Source: Siphonodentalium dalli
Taxonomy: Eukaryota > Mollusca > Scaphopoda > Gadilida > Siphonodentaliidae
DNA length: 64,000 bases
Reading direction: 5' to 3'
NCBI GenBank assembly: GCA_032622095.1
Contig: CP136069.1
Location: 86,200,958 to 86,264,957 of the forward strand
Made by a program: the position numbers and the translations under genes. Below, piece by piece: positions 11,501-26,500 of this stretch; within the stretch, counting starts at the first letter, position 1, and the number at the start of each line of letters is the position of its first letter. Below the pieces are notes generated by a model. It saw nothing but the letters and a program-made list of their open reading frames with translations, was not told the origin of the DNA and ran no database searches.

Positions 11501-14500
11501 AGGGCAGCGATGGTGGTCCAAGTGCAGCTGCCCTCGGTCCTGCCTCCGGTTCCGCCGGGTTCGCACCATCGCTGCACCAGCCGGCCACTTGCTACAGCTA
11601 CCACATCAGTGGTCCGTTATGCTCGCAAGCCCCGGTGCCCTCGGCACATTGCCTGCCCATGCAGTTCAATGTGTCACCTGCCACCGCCTCCAGTCCAGGG
11701 GGCTCGACCGCCCAGGCGTTGACCTGTCCTCCCTTCGTCGGGTCTTTTCCGGCTTCTGTCCCTCCAGGTTTTGGGGCGGGCCAGTATCCCGGCTATTCTC
11801 CTGCATTTGCGCCACCTCCCCCGATGTGGCCTTGGCCTTATGGTTCCTGGCCTTCTTCGGCTCCCCAGCCAGAACCAGTACAGGCTTCTAACTTAAATCC
11901 CGAGGCACCGGAATTCGTTCCTCGTTCTAGCAGGCCGCCTAATCGGGATGCTTGCCCTCCTCATGCTCCATCGCCTCGACGGACGACGCCCTATAGAGAC
12001 GAGGACGTGCTGTCTATACACCCCCTGGATTCCTAGGCTTTCAATGCTGACCCGGGTTCCCCTTGCTCGTCCGAGAGTCCTTCACAAGGGGGGTCACTCT
12101 CGGATGGGTCGTCTATTGCCGGTCCTTTGACCCGCGACTATCGACATCTATAAACTGTTGCCAACAGATTTGTGTTCGCCTCCTCCACCCCCGACTCGCC
12201 AAGGCGTCTCGTCAAGCATTGACATCCTCACTGACGTTCCTCCGGAGCCTGTGACTCAGCTGAAGTTGCCACAGTCCCTTCAGATTAAAGCATGGAATGA
12301 TCATTACAATGCAGCTGTGGTGGAAACTTTTTCAGGTCCCCGCCGGGGATCTATGCGGACGGGCTTACTGTTGCCTCCTTCAGAGAGATTACTGGGCTAT
12401 TCTGGCCGCACCTACGATACAACCCTCAGACCGGTTGATCTGGACCTTGGTCCGTTACTGGAGCGCGACGCGCCCAGTATCGGGGCTTCAGGCCCTAGCT
12501 CCATATTTTTCTCCCGAGCTCAATTCGAGGCTGTTCAACGGCTACATAGGAAGACCTTAAAAGCCCTCTCGTTTGCCGACTTGACTACTTCGGCGCTGTA
12601 TATGGCGGATCGGCAGGCTAGCCCTTCATCCTCCTCAGATGTCGCGGATCTCACAAAGATCCTGTCTCGCAGCATCGGACATGCCATGTCCACCGTGACC
12701 GCCCTTTCCACCAATTTGGACCTATTATTACGCCAGACCTCCCTCAGGGGCACATCGCTGGCGCCTCATCATAGAGATTATCTCATGGGTCAACCACTAG
12801 GTGGTCCTGCCGTATTCAATAATAAGGTTGCCGAGACTAGAGACATGTTGTCCCAAGAGGCTCCCCTGCATAAGTCTCAGAACACGTCCTCCAGTCGTAA
12901 GCGACCCGGGTCTAAGGTGACTTTTCAGGCCAAGAAAAAATCTACTTCCTCTGGTCACAGCTTTCCGCCTAAGCAGTCTCCATCGGGTTCTTCCCAACCT
13001 CAATTTTCCTCCGGTGATTTGACGTCAGGCTTGCCTTTTCCGGCCACCTCTCAACCTATGCGGATCCCTCGGGCAGATCGGGAACAACAGCTCCGATCCA
13101 ATGCCCAGCAGATTGTACAGAATGTTCAATCGCTTGTGGATCCTTCACATCATCCTCAGGGTCGGTCTAGTCAGAGTTCGAGGCCTTCACGGTATTTTCA
13201 CTCGCCGGGGCGTCGTCGGGGTTCCCGCAATGCACGTCGCTTTTGACGTTTACTGTCCACAGCCTGTTCTTCATCCAGTCGGCGGCCGTCTAGCTTTATT
13301 TGCTCCTGAGTGGACTCGTCTTTTCCATCAGGATCTGTGGCTCCGGGCCACCATCAGGGAGGGATTGCAAGTCACGTTTCAGTCGGCTCCTCCCCTCACA
13401 TCGAGTCCTATCCCAACAGCGGTTCCGCTAGATTGTCAGGCAGCTCGTCAGTTGGATTTAGAAATTCAGACGTTATTACACAAGCAGGCTGTGGAAATAG
13501 TTCACGACCCCTCATCGCCGGGGTTTTACTCTCGTCTTTTTCTGGTCCCAAAGGGTCCCGGAAAATTCAGACCGGTGATCGATCTGTCCCATCTGAACCA
13601 GTTCATCGATCCCCCGCACTTCACTATGGACACACCAGAGACGGTTCGCTCCTTGACCCTTCCAATGAGTTTCGGAATCAGCATAGATTTACAGGATGCG
13701 TACTTTCACATTTTGCTCCATCCCGCCTCTCGTCGATACATCCGTTTCAGCTACAGAGGTACAGTCTACCAATTCCGGACCCTCGCTTTCGGACTAAACC
13801 TCAGTCCGTGGGCCTTCGTGCGGGTTATGGACGCGGTTATGGCCCATTTCCGAACACAGTCGCAGGTGACCTCGATCGGGTACCTCGACGACCTATATTT
13901 GACCCACTTAGCCCCCTGCTCTTGGCTCAAGAGCGGGACTCGTTCCTCAGACTTCTGTTACGCCTGGGGTTTCTGGTCAACTGGAAAAAGTCGTCTCTGA
14001 TCCCATCCCAGGATTTCATTCACCTGGGGATGCATTTTCAAACGAATCTCAATCGGGTGCGTCTTACTATTTTGCGCGCAGAATCTCTGCACACTCAGGC
14101 TTTGTTCATGTCTGCCAAGACGGAGGTGTCGGCCCGAAAATTTCTCAGTTTTCTGGGCATGGTCAATTCAGCAGCGGAGCTCATTGTGTGCGGTCGATTG
14201 TTTATCCGACCCCTCCAGTACTATCTCAGGAGTCGGTGGTGTCATGCTACCGAACCCCTCAGCCAGCGTGTTCCTTTGTCCGCTCCTCTACGCAGGTTTG
14301 TTCTGATTTGGTCCGATTTCCCTTGGTTAATATCGGGGATTCCTCTGGTCTCTCCCCCGGCCGAGCTGACCTTGACAACAGATGCCAGCTCTCACGGGTG
14401 GGGGGGTGTTCTCCTTCCTTCTCACCTCACGGTGGAAGGCACCTGGGATCCTTCAATAAGTTCCGAACATATCAATACCAAAGAACTGTTGGCCGTTCTA

Positions 14501-17500
14501 CTTTCCTTGATTCACTGGCAGGCACATCTCAGACGGAAGTCTGTTCTGATTCTCACGGACAACACCACTGTGGTGAGTTACCTTCGACATCTGGGGGGCA
14601 CCCGGTCCCCTCAACTCTGCTCACTCACCCTCCGGGTGTTCCATCTTTGTCTCTCTCAACAGATTCACCTGTCGGTTCGTCACATTCCGGGTCGTCTGAA
14701 TGTCCTGGCCGATCGCTTGTCACGCGGGAGCGCTCCGGTGGGTACCGAATGGGCTCTCCAACCATCAGTATTTCAAGCCCTATGTGCTCAGTGGGGGTGC
14801 CCCTCTCTAGACCTATTTGCCACTCGGTTCAATCACCAGTTACCTCGCTTTGTGTCACCTTGTCCGGATCCTCTGGCGATAGGGGTGGACTCCCTATCTC
14901 TGTCGTGGTGCAATCTCTACGGGTATGCATTCCCTCCGTCGGCCATTATTCCCAGTGTCCTGGAAAAGATTCGCTGCACCCCTTGCACGATCCTCATGGT
15001 TTGCCCATTGGACCCTCGTCGGTCTTGGACCAACCAGCTTCTCCACCTCCTTCAGGCCCCTCCGGTTCCTCTCCCTCTCACCTCCGACCTTCTCAGCCAA
15101 GGTCGTCCCCCCATTTATCACCCGCGACCAGACCTCCTCCGCCTACACGGCTGTCTTTTGTCCGGTCGGGCCTCCGGCGCCGCGGTTTCTCAAGACGAGT
15201 TGCGGCTCGAATAATTTCTTCCAGACGTCAATCCACTATCGCCCACTACCAGTGCAAGTGGTCCCTGTATGTACAGTGGTGTTTGGATCACCATTATGAC
15301 TTTCGGTCTCCATCTCGCCGCCGTTTGGCTGAATTCTTTTTGTTTTTATTCGAGGACAAAGGTCTCTCGGTCGTTACCATCAAGGGTTATCGGTCCATGT
15401 TATCCAATACCTTCAAACATCGGGGCATTCACTGGATTGGGTCATGCCAAGCCCTTTCTGATCTCCTGGCTAGTTGTGCCCTGTCCCGGCCACGTACCAG
15501 ATTGTTGTCTCCACAGTGGAATCTCGGTCTTGTCCTCACGTTTTTACAGGGTCCTCCCTTCGAACCCCTTACTACGTGCTCGTTTGTAAATTTGACTTTA
15601 AAAACAGTATTTCTCCTTGCATTTGCTTCGGCGCGTCGGGTTAGTGAGATTCATGCCCTTTCAACATCCCCGGGTTGTCTACGAATTTCAGCCCTCGAAG
15701 CTGTCCTGCTTCCTCATCCTGGTTTTCTCTCCAAAACTCAGCTTCCCTCCCACTACCCCTCTCCTATTCATATTCCTGCGTTACCCAGGGGGGGGATCAG
15801 TTACTTTGTCCTCTACGGGTTCTGCGTGAATACATTAAACGAGCAGAACCGAGACGTCTCGGTAGAACGCGGCTTTTCTTACCTATGGTTCGCACCACTG
15901 GCGACATTTCCATCCGCTCTATCTCCAGATGGCTGAAAAAAGTTATAGCTCTGGCCTATGACCAAATTGATCCTCGACACCTCCGTTCGATGAACATTCG
16001 GGCTCATGAAGTACGAGCGGTTTCCGCTTCATGGGCGTTCCGGGGTTCAGTGGCTCTTAGAGACATCTTGGCTGCTGCATATTGGACACAAGGGTCTACT
16101 TTTGCTCAGTTCTATTTACGCGATTTTACACAACAGGCCGACAACCTGTTTCGTTTGGGTCCTCTCGTTGCTGCACAGCAGGTGGTTTCACAGGCCTAGC
16201 CTGATTCTGTCTCGTGGCCTCCTCCTCTTCAAAGATTCTAATTATAACCATTAGTTCAGTGTCCAAGATGCCTTCGAAGGAGATATAATATTTTCTTACC
16301 CAAAATATGTATCTCCTAGACGAGGCATCTTGGACACTGAAGGGGAAGGGCCCTCCCTGTTGGGGACCAACATCCCACCCCGCGCACTCGGTCAAATGCA
16401 TCGAATAATCAGAGGGCGAAGAAAGAGAGAGAATACAAACCGCCAAGTCCTTTTGATAAAATGATGATCACGTGGTCAATGGGACATAACTCAATTCACT
16501 CAATAGCATTTCCGGTGCGCGAATATACGTACCTTAGGTATTTCGTACCATTTTGATACCTAAGGGTATAGAGCAGATTTAAGGGAAAAAATTTGTGTAT
16601 AGTTTTCCGCTTAAACTCTTCTACGATGGGTGAAGCAAGAAGGGGTATAACCATTAGTTCAGTGTCCAAGATGCCTCGTCTAGGAGATACATATTTTGGG
16701 TAAGAAAATATTATTTCTCAGCCCAAAATACAGATCGAGTTCGAATATGGGTTTGATTCGAGTTTTTTTTAGGGAGTTATGGCCCTTTTTCAACTTAGAA
16801 TTCATGCATTCTGCCATAATTAAAAAAAAATTCATCTGACCATAACCAAATTCAGTATGTGAGTTGCTCAGTCCAAAATACATATCGAGTTCAAATATGG
16901 GTTTGATCCAATATTTTTTAATGGAGTTATGGCCCTTTGACATAGAAATCATGCATGTTTCGATAAATCTACAATTTTTCAACTGATAGGAACCAAATTT
17001 TGTATGTGAGTTTCTCAACTCAAAATACAGGTCGAGTTCGAATATGGGTTTGATCCGATATATTTTAATGGAGTTATGGTCTTTTGATTATTTTATTTAT
17101 GGCTAAAATATATCAAAGATACCCAGTTGCACTGTCCAAATAGAATCTAATAAATCAGGTTTGAATTTGTCTTCTCACACAGAGTTAGTATCCAGTTACA
17201 ATGCCATGAATTGTCTCTCTGTCTTGCATTGAGATAATTAACTACTAGCATGTGTTGGCCATATCATATACTATCTCTGTATATACTTTATACTCTATAA
17301 AGTATCTCTGGCCATATGCTGGGGATAGCATAGATGGAATGTTTCTACTATATATTTTATATGCATGGTTATTTAAATTCCATCTTAAAGGCATAATCTG
17401 GTTTCATTGTTTAATAGCATTACTATTGGAGATTAATAATGTGATCGTGTTTAGTAAATTTGTTGGACATTAATTTCAATTGAGTACAAATGTGAATTGA

Positions 17501-20500
17501 AATATTAAAGGGGCACACCAGAGCTGGCATCTGTTGTCAAGGTCAGCTCGGCCGGGGGAGAGACCAGAGGAATCCCCGATATTAACACTTTAGGCATAAT
17601 GCGATAACTCTAACATTTTCTATTTGATCGGAACCAAATTTTGTATATGAGTTTCTCAGCCCACAATACAGTTTGAGTTTGAATATGGTTTCGATCCAAT
17701 TTATTTAAAGGAGTTATGACCCGTTTTCGAAAACAAATTTGAAAAAAATAATTTTATTTTTTTTATTTTTATGTTTTATAATAATAATAATAAAAAAAAT
17801 GTCAGTGACTCTTTCATTGGTTTTCATTTAGATATTGATGATTATGATACACTTTGATAAAAAGGTTCCCAATCTTTTTTTTAAATAATTAAAAACAATT
17901 TTTTTTAAGTTAAACCAATTTGAAAAAACTAACACAATTAGGTTGTGGTGGTTTAGCATTACCGATCCTGTAAGAGTGTATTCTCTTATATAAATGCCAG
18001 TGACCCATAAATTCCAATAATTTGTGTGATGTAAATTTGTCTATAATAGTACATAAACAGTATACTCTATAATTCAACACCAAAACTCTCATTTATCCGA
18101 TCATAGTAAATTTATATCGCCAAGGGATGGGTTAACATCTGCCGATCGTGATCGGCCTCTCGTTAATATAAATATTATATTTCGTCAATCTTTTTTGCTG
18201 TCTACAAGCTGATAGCAAATACTTACCACTGCTGAAATTGAACAAAATTTGGGGTGGGCCTAAACTGGAATATACCCCTGTGCATGGAATTTGGCCAAAA
18301 TATATGGGTGGGCATAAACTCGGGCAAGGGCCTTGAGCTGGGTCAGTACGGTAGAGTTGAAAAACATGGCTGCCAGTGGCCATCTTGGATTTTACTCTTT
18401 GCCATACCCTACAGGCCACATCCCTCAACCAATTGTTACTAAATACATTTTATGGGTCTTTGGGATTACCACTAGATGGTAGCCATACATTTTTTCAAAA
18501 TGTTTTATAAAAAACATGGCCGCTATTTGCCATCTTGGATTTCACATTTGAATCTATTGACACCCCCTGCAGCCAACATTATTGGAGATGTTTTAAAAAA
18601 CTTTACGTTTGTTTATTGAACTTATTTTCTGAACGTTCTGAACGTTCTGAATATTCAACAAATGAGTTACTGGTCAGCAAGTATCCAGTCATCAAACAAT
18701 TAATCATTTCTATACAAATTGGATTCTCCCATTCAGCTATAAAATATACATTGGAAAAGTCTATTATTCATTTGGAGGGGTGTTCAAGTAATAAAAGCAG
18801 ACGACAAATAAACGAGAAATAAACAATTGAAATCGAAAAGATAATACAAGTGCAGAATGATTGTTGGGGAAATGTTTACATGATAAGTTCAACAAATAAC
18901 CTATGAGAACTACTCATCAATGAGTATTTATTATAGAAATGGTTAATCTCTCTGCTCAACTGCATGACAACTATTGTATACTTTGAAACTGTACTGTTGA
19001 TTAGGGTGACCACTAAATAGCAACTTACTGAATTTGCACATTTTTGTCTTAAAATATGGCTATCTTGTAACTTCTCGAACTTTAGCAAACCTTTCAACAC
19101 GCATTTATGGTGTGATTTTGAATCTTCAAATTTATTTTGGCCACCTTATCGATGGTTGTTTGACTGACTTACCTAAAGAAATGTGGGTGTTGCCCAATTT
19201 GTTTTCCACAGAGTCTCCAGTTGACAGTTTCATATATTCCACTCCTATGTACTTCATTTGGTAGATCGTTTACTCTTACCAATGGCATTTACATACAAAT
19301 ACTCATTAATGAGCAGTTCAGATAATAAGTTCAACAAACAACAATGGTCATTTGTTGAATTTATTATTTGAACATTTTCCCACCAATGAATAGGACACCT
19401 TCTGTACTTGTATTTTCTTTCTGTCTATCTGCTGTATTTCCTGAATATCCCTCAAGATGAATAATAGACCAATTCAATATATACTTTCATAACTGAATAG
19501 GAGAATCCATTCAGTAAAGAAATGTTTAAGCAATACTGAAACTCATTTTGAAGATTACTTTGCATTAATATTTATCAAAAACACAAGACTAATATAAGTT
19601 GTACATATTTCACTTAAATGTGTTTTAAATTGAAAAGCATACATAAATCACTGTTGAAGAGTGTATTTTTCTGAAAATAGCCACATATTCTGTCCCAGCT
19701 CAAGGAAAAAAATTAGGAAAAAAATTATTTCCTTATGACAAAAGCTCCTGTTGAGTCTGTACATCAAATTTTGGGAAGAGATACACCATCTTTAACACTT
19801 TCAATAAATAAATTGGCTAAACATGTAGAACTTTTTGCTGTTCACAGATGGGTGATGTTTGTGGAGAAGAAGATCTGTGATGTGGATGGTAAACTTATGA
19901 TCTACCACGAAAATCTCAAACGACTTCGTAAGAGACTCGACATCCTCAAACAGATATATGATGCACCCAAAGTGTATGCTCTGCTCGTTGTTGAAGTGGT
20001 TAGAAGAAGGAAGTTCTCAAAACAATTCACCCAGGTTTGTTAAGAAGCCACTGAACTAACATTACAGATCTGTATTATTGTATCTTTCTGGTTGCACAGG
20101 AATGGTGATCAACATGTTAATGAATCACACACACATTCAACTCCACTTCACCCGTCACTGTACTGAATTTCCTAAGCCGTTTCACCATCACCGTTGTTAT
20201 CATTGTATTCTTTTTGGGGAGCCAAGAAAACTCTTTGTGATGATACCTTGTCCTCCAATCCTCTTTGCCATAATGGTTTATGAGCAAAATCAATATTTTT
20301 AAACCACACAGGTATATTTACACTCCTAATTTCACTATTGATATGAGTGTTTTTCTCCTTATAGAAACTATTTTGAGTGACGCTTCATACCCAAGTTTGT
20401 TTTTTTTTTGTTCCAGAGACCATGAATTTCATAGGCGAATAATTTGGGTGCTTTTCAGTGCTACATACTTATGTCAACTTTACATTTATACACATGCAAG

Positions 20501-23500
20501 TTAGCTCCCATTAGTGAGGAAAAATTGAGCTCATTTTGAAACAGGCTAGCCTTGCTGTTTTACAATCATGTTAATTTTGTTTATACATTACAAGAGGTCC
20601 AGGATAACCTCCACCTGAGAGGACCTCAGTTACTACGAATATCCAATATATCAACCATATTGGATTTCCTAGTAAATGAGGTCTTCCCTAGAGGATTATC
20701 ATCGCCCTCTTATGTAGATTATCCAACTCATTTACCAGGATATAGCCACAACAATCATTTGTGACAGTAATCCCAATATGCCCAGTGTGTCTCGTACTAC
20801 AGTCATCGTCTATGGTGACACACACAAAAGCAATCTTAATGACAACACACACAAATCATAAGGAATGTCCATACACACCTGTCTAAACACTTCCCAGTCA
20901 TCAAACATTTTATGAAAATCCTCTCCTCAGAAATTACACCAAATGTCAAATGGATAAGGATGAGGGGACTAGTTCTGTTTGTTCTCATAAATCTAGATGT
21001 TGGAGGGAGATAGCTAGGCGACTGCAAGGATGAGTAAGTGGAAAGTTTGATAGAAGGGAGAAATTAAGGTAGATAGGTAGAGTGACACCAACTGGAACCA
21101 TTTTATCAGAACCTATGTATATGTAATAATACTTGTCTTATCTATTTCATTATTTTAGTGGGCAAACAGCATTGCTGACATAGCTGGATATGTACATGCT
21201 GAGGAAACTAAACGACGCGAGAGTTTTATAGCTGAGGTTGGATGCCACTTCTTACAAGCACTCTTTCAAGGTTTTGAAGACTTCCCTCCAAAATTTGCTG
21301 TAAGTGAAGACAAAGCCTGAATTAATGTGTCTGTCATTTGCAGAATGAGGTCCCCAGAGGGTGAATTTAGTGATGCTATTCCACATGGTAGGATAGCATC
21401 ACCAAATTCACCCTCTGGGGACCTCTTTCTGCTTAGGCCTCAACTGCTGTGGGAGACTTTGGATCAGATTAAAGTTCCCCAGTTGAAGTTGGTGATGTTT
21501 CCCCATTAGTCACCTTTATTTTATCTTCTGCAAATTAGGGGATATGGAAACTGAACAGTAGGGAAAAAGTAACTAAAAACAATGTTAATTTCACTGTAGA
21601 CACTTCCCAGACATGTGCAGGATAGCATCACTAAATTATTCCTCTGGGGCCCTCATTCTGCAAATGTCAGATACACTCAATTCAGGTGAAGACAAAGCTA
21701 CCTGTATGATCTCAGTTTAATCCATGCTCTCCCATTCAGTTATAAAAGTATATTTTCACTCATATAACAATAATACATGCATTTGTGCTGTGGAGTTGAA
21801 TGCAGGCCATTGGTTGGTTGAAATAGCGTTATGTGACATCACATGTGAGGCCTGCCTTGTTTCCATATTGTATAGAAGCATCTTGCAACACATTATAGTT
21901 TAAAATGGACACCAATGTAATTTCAATCTCCTAGTAGAGTGTAAATATAAGAAACAGATGTTGAGTTTGCTTCATTCCATGGACTTTGGATGCAAGTTGG
22001 TCTGTCATTTTTATGTGTGGAACGCATGCATTCCACACAAAATGTCTAACCAACTTGCATCCATACTCCATGGAACGCAAGCAAATCAACATCCATTTCT
22101 TAAATACATAGGAATGGTATATTATTCATTTAGAGGCAAGCTTTAGATTGGTCTAACTTGGGCACTGCTGGGTGAATCATTGGTTTTCCTGGGAGGAAAA
22201 CATTTCAAAATTTGGATAAAAAAACATGAAATCCTTACAATCAATTTCCGAGAATGAGTGATTCCAAGATGTTATTTCATTGATATAAATATGGTATTAT
22301 TGTAGTGATTCTCGGTAATATATAAACATGGCTATGCAATGACAGAAATTGCACACATTTGTGCACATTTCCATATTTTGGGCACAGCATTTACCTACTT
22401 GAAGTTGGGAGAATATAAAGGCCTACAAATTAGAGAGGTCTTTAGATAATACAAGTGCAGACGACATATGATTCCTATTCCATCATTTGGCGGGCGTGTT
22501 CAGATATTAAGTTTGCCAATAGCCTATTACTCATCAATGGGTATTTAGTCATTAAAGGGTTAAAGATGCGAATGGCCTTTGCGATGGGTATTGCTGTTAA
22601 AAAAAGTCACATCTGTTAAAACAACGAATAATAAAATATAGACAGATTTTGTTCTTGTATTAATCATAAATATTGCATAAATAGCATGTTGTTGTCAAGA
22701 TTGTACACCTTGTTAGTAAACAAAGGCCTGATACAGTACAGTGTGTAAATAGTGTGCGATACGCAAAACTATGGAGACCCCACTAAGCGAACTTTGGTTA
22801 AAATTGTCACCATATTGTTTACAACATACCAATAGAGTGCTCGCTAATCCTTGCCACTCCAGATTTTGGTGTTGAATGGGTCACCGTGAATCACTCTCCC
22901 AAAACCCAAAACAATTTATCACGGCGTTGAGTGTTTCGCTTATTGCATACTCTACTTGCCCTATATAAACAAATGCTTGGTTCACACAAAGTGTGTTGTG
23001 TGGGTAATATCACATTCATACTATTATTATACTATACTGTTAGTGTATTCTTGAGGAAATTCATAATTTGCTAACTTTTATTTCTAAAATATAACCTACT
23101 AGCTGGTGGGCCCGACTTCGTCCAGGCTGTTTCCCCTCTGCTTTCATCCGGATCTAACGTCGAAAGGCACGATTTGACCTTGAATTGACCATTTTGAAGG
23201 TCAGGTCGGGGTCACGATTTGACCCGTCGAAAACACTCCCCGCACAAAAGTATCCCTAGGTATCAAATTTCGTCGAAATCCATCCGTTTTGACCTTGAAT
23301 TCACCATTTTGAAGGTCAGGTCGGGGTCACGATTTGACCTGTCCAAAACACTCCCCAGATAAAAGTAGCCCTAGGTATCAAATTTTCTCAAAATCCGTCT
23401 GGCAGTTTTCCCGGCCATTGCTAACAGACAGACAGTCAGAAGTCCCAAAATATATATTAGACTAGCCGATGAGCCCGACGTTGTCCGGGCTATTCAAAAA

Positions 23501-26500
23501 CCAAATTTCAAGTCGATAGCTCCACCCGTTTCCGAGTTCTGGTCTGCGCATGCGCGAAGCTGGCATCGCACGGGCATCGTTTCGTCCCGATCGGTCGTGA
23601 ATCGTAGATTTGTATAAATGACAGACAAACATACAGACAGACAGAGGTCTTCAAAATATATATGAGACAACCAAGTTCTTCCATGACTTTAAAGTTATAT
23701 TGCTTGTTTTTCTATATTTTTCAATCTACCAGTATAATACTTGCCAAAAATGGTCTGATTTTAATATTAATTCACTAAATAGCTTGAGAGTGAGAAAAGA
23801 CTATGATGGAGCACAAATATTTATTTTAAGAATATCCCCCTCAAGATGAACCTGAGATATATTGCATTAGCTGTCTTGTAATATTATCCTCTATCATTTA
23901 TAACATTTATAGTAGAGTATTTTGGAAGTGAGATTTCATACTTTCATAGTTTCTGAATCAACGTATACATTCCAATTTGATTAGAAATTTTATGTGAGTT
24001 TATCATAAGAATATGTGGTGACACTAAAAATCATATAATAATATTTTGTATCTCACATGTATTTATTTTATTTTAATCTGCAGACGGAGCCTCCATCTGG
24101 GTTTGACAAGCATCTCCCAGAAATCACAGACACCGATATAGAAATGCTAAAAACAAAAGTGCCTGAGCTATCAGATAAATTGCTGTGAGTTCTTTTCTTA
24201 TATAATAATCAACTCCACAGCAGAATCATGGGTAATTTTTCAGGATTTAGTCAGTAATATGGCTTGTTGCCATTTATCAAATGAATGGCAACAAGCCATA
24301 TTTCTGACTAAATCCTGAAAAATCACCCATTATTCTCCTGTGGTTAATGAGTCAATGATATTATATTAGTACAAGTAACAAGGAAACAGATAGAACGACA
24401 AAATGTGTGAACTTGGTTACTGTTATTGCACGAGTTTGTTGTGACGTAATGTACAACAAGAACTATAGGTACATACAAGTACAATAATGTTAAATGTTCA
24501 CACCATTGTGTTGTTCTATGTTTATTGCACACCCCGAAGAATGTAGCTTATAGTATACTGAAATTTATGTCTAAGATCGCTTCATTTATTATAAAGAAAC
24601 AAGTTATTTTTAGGTAGACTGTAAATACCTCATAATATTGAAGCCCTTTTCCATTACAATTGACATTGTCGTAAAGAATTTTGTCAATGTTATCAGGCTG
24701 TATTGTACAAGGACAAGACAAATTATTTTATTGTATGTTTTGAAATCTTCTGTATTTTACCGAATTTTGTAAAAATAAAGCAGTGGATCTGCAATAAAAA
24801 TTATTATTATCCATCCCTTAACTAACACTATTTCTGATTGGGCAAAAGCAGCCACGTGATAATCCGTGATAAGTCATATTGACTCCCGAATGTCATATTG
24901 GACTCCCAAGTGTGCAATATGACTTTTTTATCGGGACTCTGTGACGTCACGAATTAACTATTGTGAAATGAATCGGTGAAATTGTGATGCGCACGCAACA
25001 CTGGTGGACTTAGCAGACGTTTCACTTCCGCATTGAGTTTTTTTTCATTTCCATGTTTACTGTGAAAAGTCATATTGGATTCGACACTGCGTGTATATGA
25101 CTTTTCACCACAATTTGGACTTGTACAAGAAAAACACATACTGTACACTACATTGTATAATAACTTTATATTATTGAATGACTCTTTATAAGTGTATGAG
25201 AAATCCGTTCCGAGTTTGAAGAGAACATAATCATGTATATATTATTTTAGAAAATCTGAAGTACCTGTGTGGAAGAGAAATCACTTGGGCCCTGAAAATA
25301 TTTGGTATTTGAAGTGATATTTGATTTGACCTCAATATTCGATTCATCAGCAGTGAATATCTATCAAATATCTCCATTTATCTATGCGATGCTATTTTAT
25401 GTCGGAATATACTCCAGACATGAAAATGGTCGGGCAAAAAGCATTCTTCGATGAGAAGTGCACATCCGTGACATCGCCGTGGAGATGTAAACATCCCCTC
25501 AATATGAGAGTAGTTCATCTTGGGGGTCCCTTTCAGCTTGCTGACTAACCAAAGTCTTAGAAAGTAGTGACTTCAAGTTCTTGTAGATCACATTTTGACA
25601 AAACGCTACACCTAAAAATAACAGAGGAAACGGAACACATTACCGAGGTTGCAGATTCAACTCTTGAAACTCAACATTCAGTTGTCTTCATGGCGATATG
25701 TTTTAGGGAAAGGCTATTCTGCCGCAAGTGGCAGAATAAGAGTGTAATCTTATTATGCCGATAATGGCAGAATAGCCTGTTAGGCTATTCTGCCGCAAAA
25801 ATTACATCACCAAAATTGTAGTTAATCCATTATGGCATTTTACACGAGTTCAGCCCTTAGTTTGTCTTTTTTTTTAGCAATTTTAGGAAATGTTATGTTC
25901 GTTAGCATGATAACTGAAACAAATGTTAACCAATTTCATCCATATTTCCGCCAAAGGAAGCCCTCACACTGAACTATATGGATAGATGTCCTGCGTTTGT
26001 AAACCATAGCAGAAAAGGGGTTAACTTTTTGGTCGCCTACGGTCATTCATGGTCTGTACTTTTCAGTGGCTTGCCTCGGAATCAGTCACGCATGCGCAGT
26101 CCCAATATAATTCACTGTACAGATTGAATTAGCCAGTTTATTTTTCTGCTACCAACCAGACGGATCTAAGGGAGTATTTTTCCGAATTTGTCGTTTAACA
26201 ATAGCGACAAATTCAATTTATCGATACAATAATTACTGGTCGCCTACGCGTTCGTTTTTATAATTATCGTTTCGAATTCACGGACCGTTTCGTTTCAAAC
26301 ATATAATGGTTCGTGTTTTTCGAACAGGCGGCGAACTTAAAAACAATTTATCGAATATGAAAATCAGCATTTCGCCATAATTAGCCGCCATTTCAAGGCC
26401 TTACGAGGCGCACAGATTATTGTGAGAAATACATCTATGGAATTATTATAGCACCTATAAGGTATGATAGAATTTGTCAGATATCAAAAATGCCACGTGA

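Larger units (their letters stand above)
10828..16713 (+). mobile_element. DIRS-type tyrosine-recombinase retrotransposon, nearly complete
   Basis: A 5.9-kb element with gag-like, RT-RNase H and tyrosine recombinase frames in that order, inverted terminal repeats at both ends and an internal complementary region before the right repeat. These are the hallmarks of DIRS elements, which replicate through a circular DNA integrated by their recombinase. Flanks join without gain or loss into 'atatgggtttctcagccc', as read in the uninterrupted family-A copy near 48358, so there is no target-site duplication. All three frames carry at least one lesion, so this copy is probably not autonomous now. It lies in sense orientation in intron 4 of RB1CC1. 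Confidence 0.93.
10631..18166 (+). mobile_element. Unclassified dispersed element (family A), split by a DIRS element
   Basis: Left part is 10631-10827, right part 16714-18166. The start 'tttacccataccatagtatg', a gtctgtctgtcc run, repeated 'gagttatggccctttt' and 'ttctcagcccaaaatacag' motifs, and the end 'gatcgtgatcggcctctcg' are all shared in order with a second copy at 48214-50194. Joining the parts gives about 1.65 kb against about 2.0 kb for the other copy. The family contains internal diverged repeats of roughly 130-190 bp and no coding capacity. Its transposon class is not evident. Confidence 0.75.
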
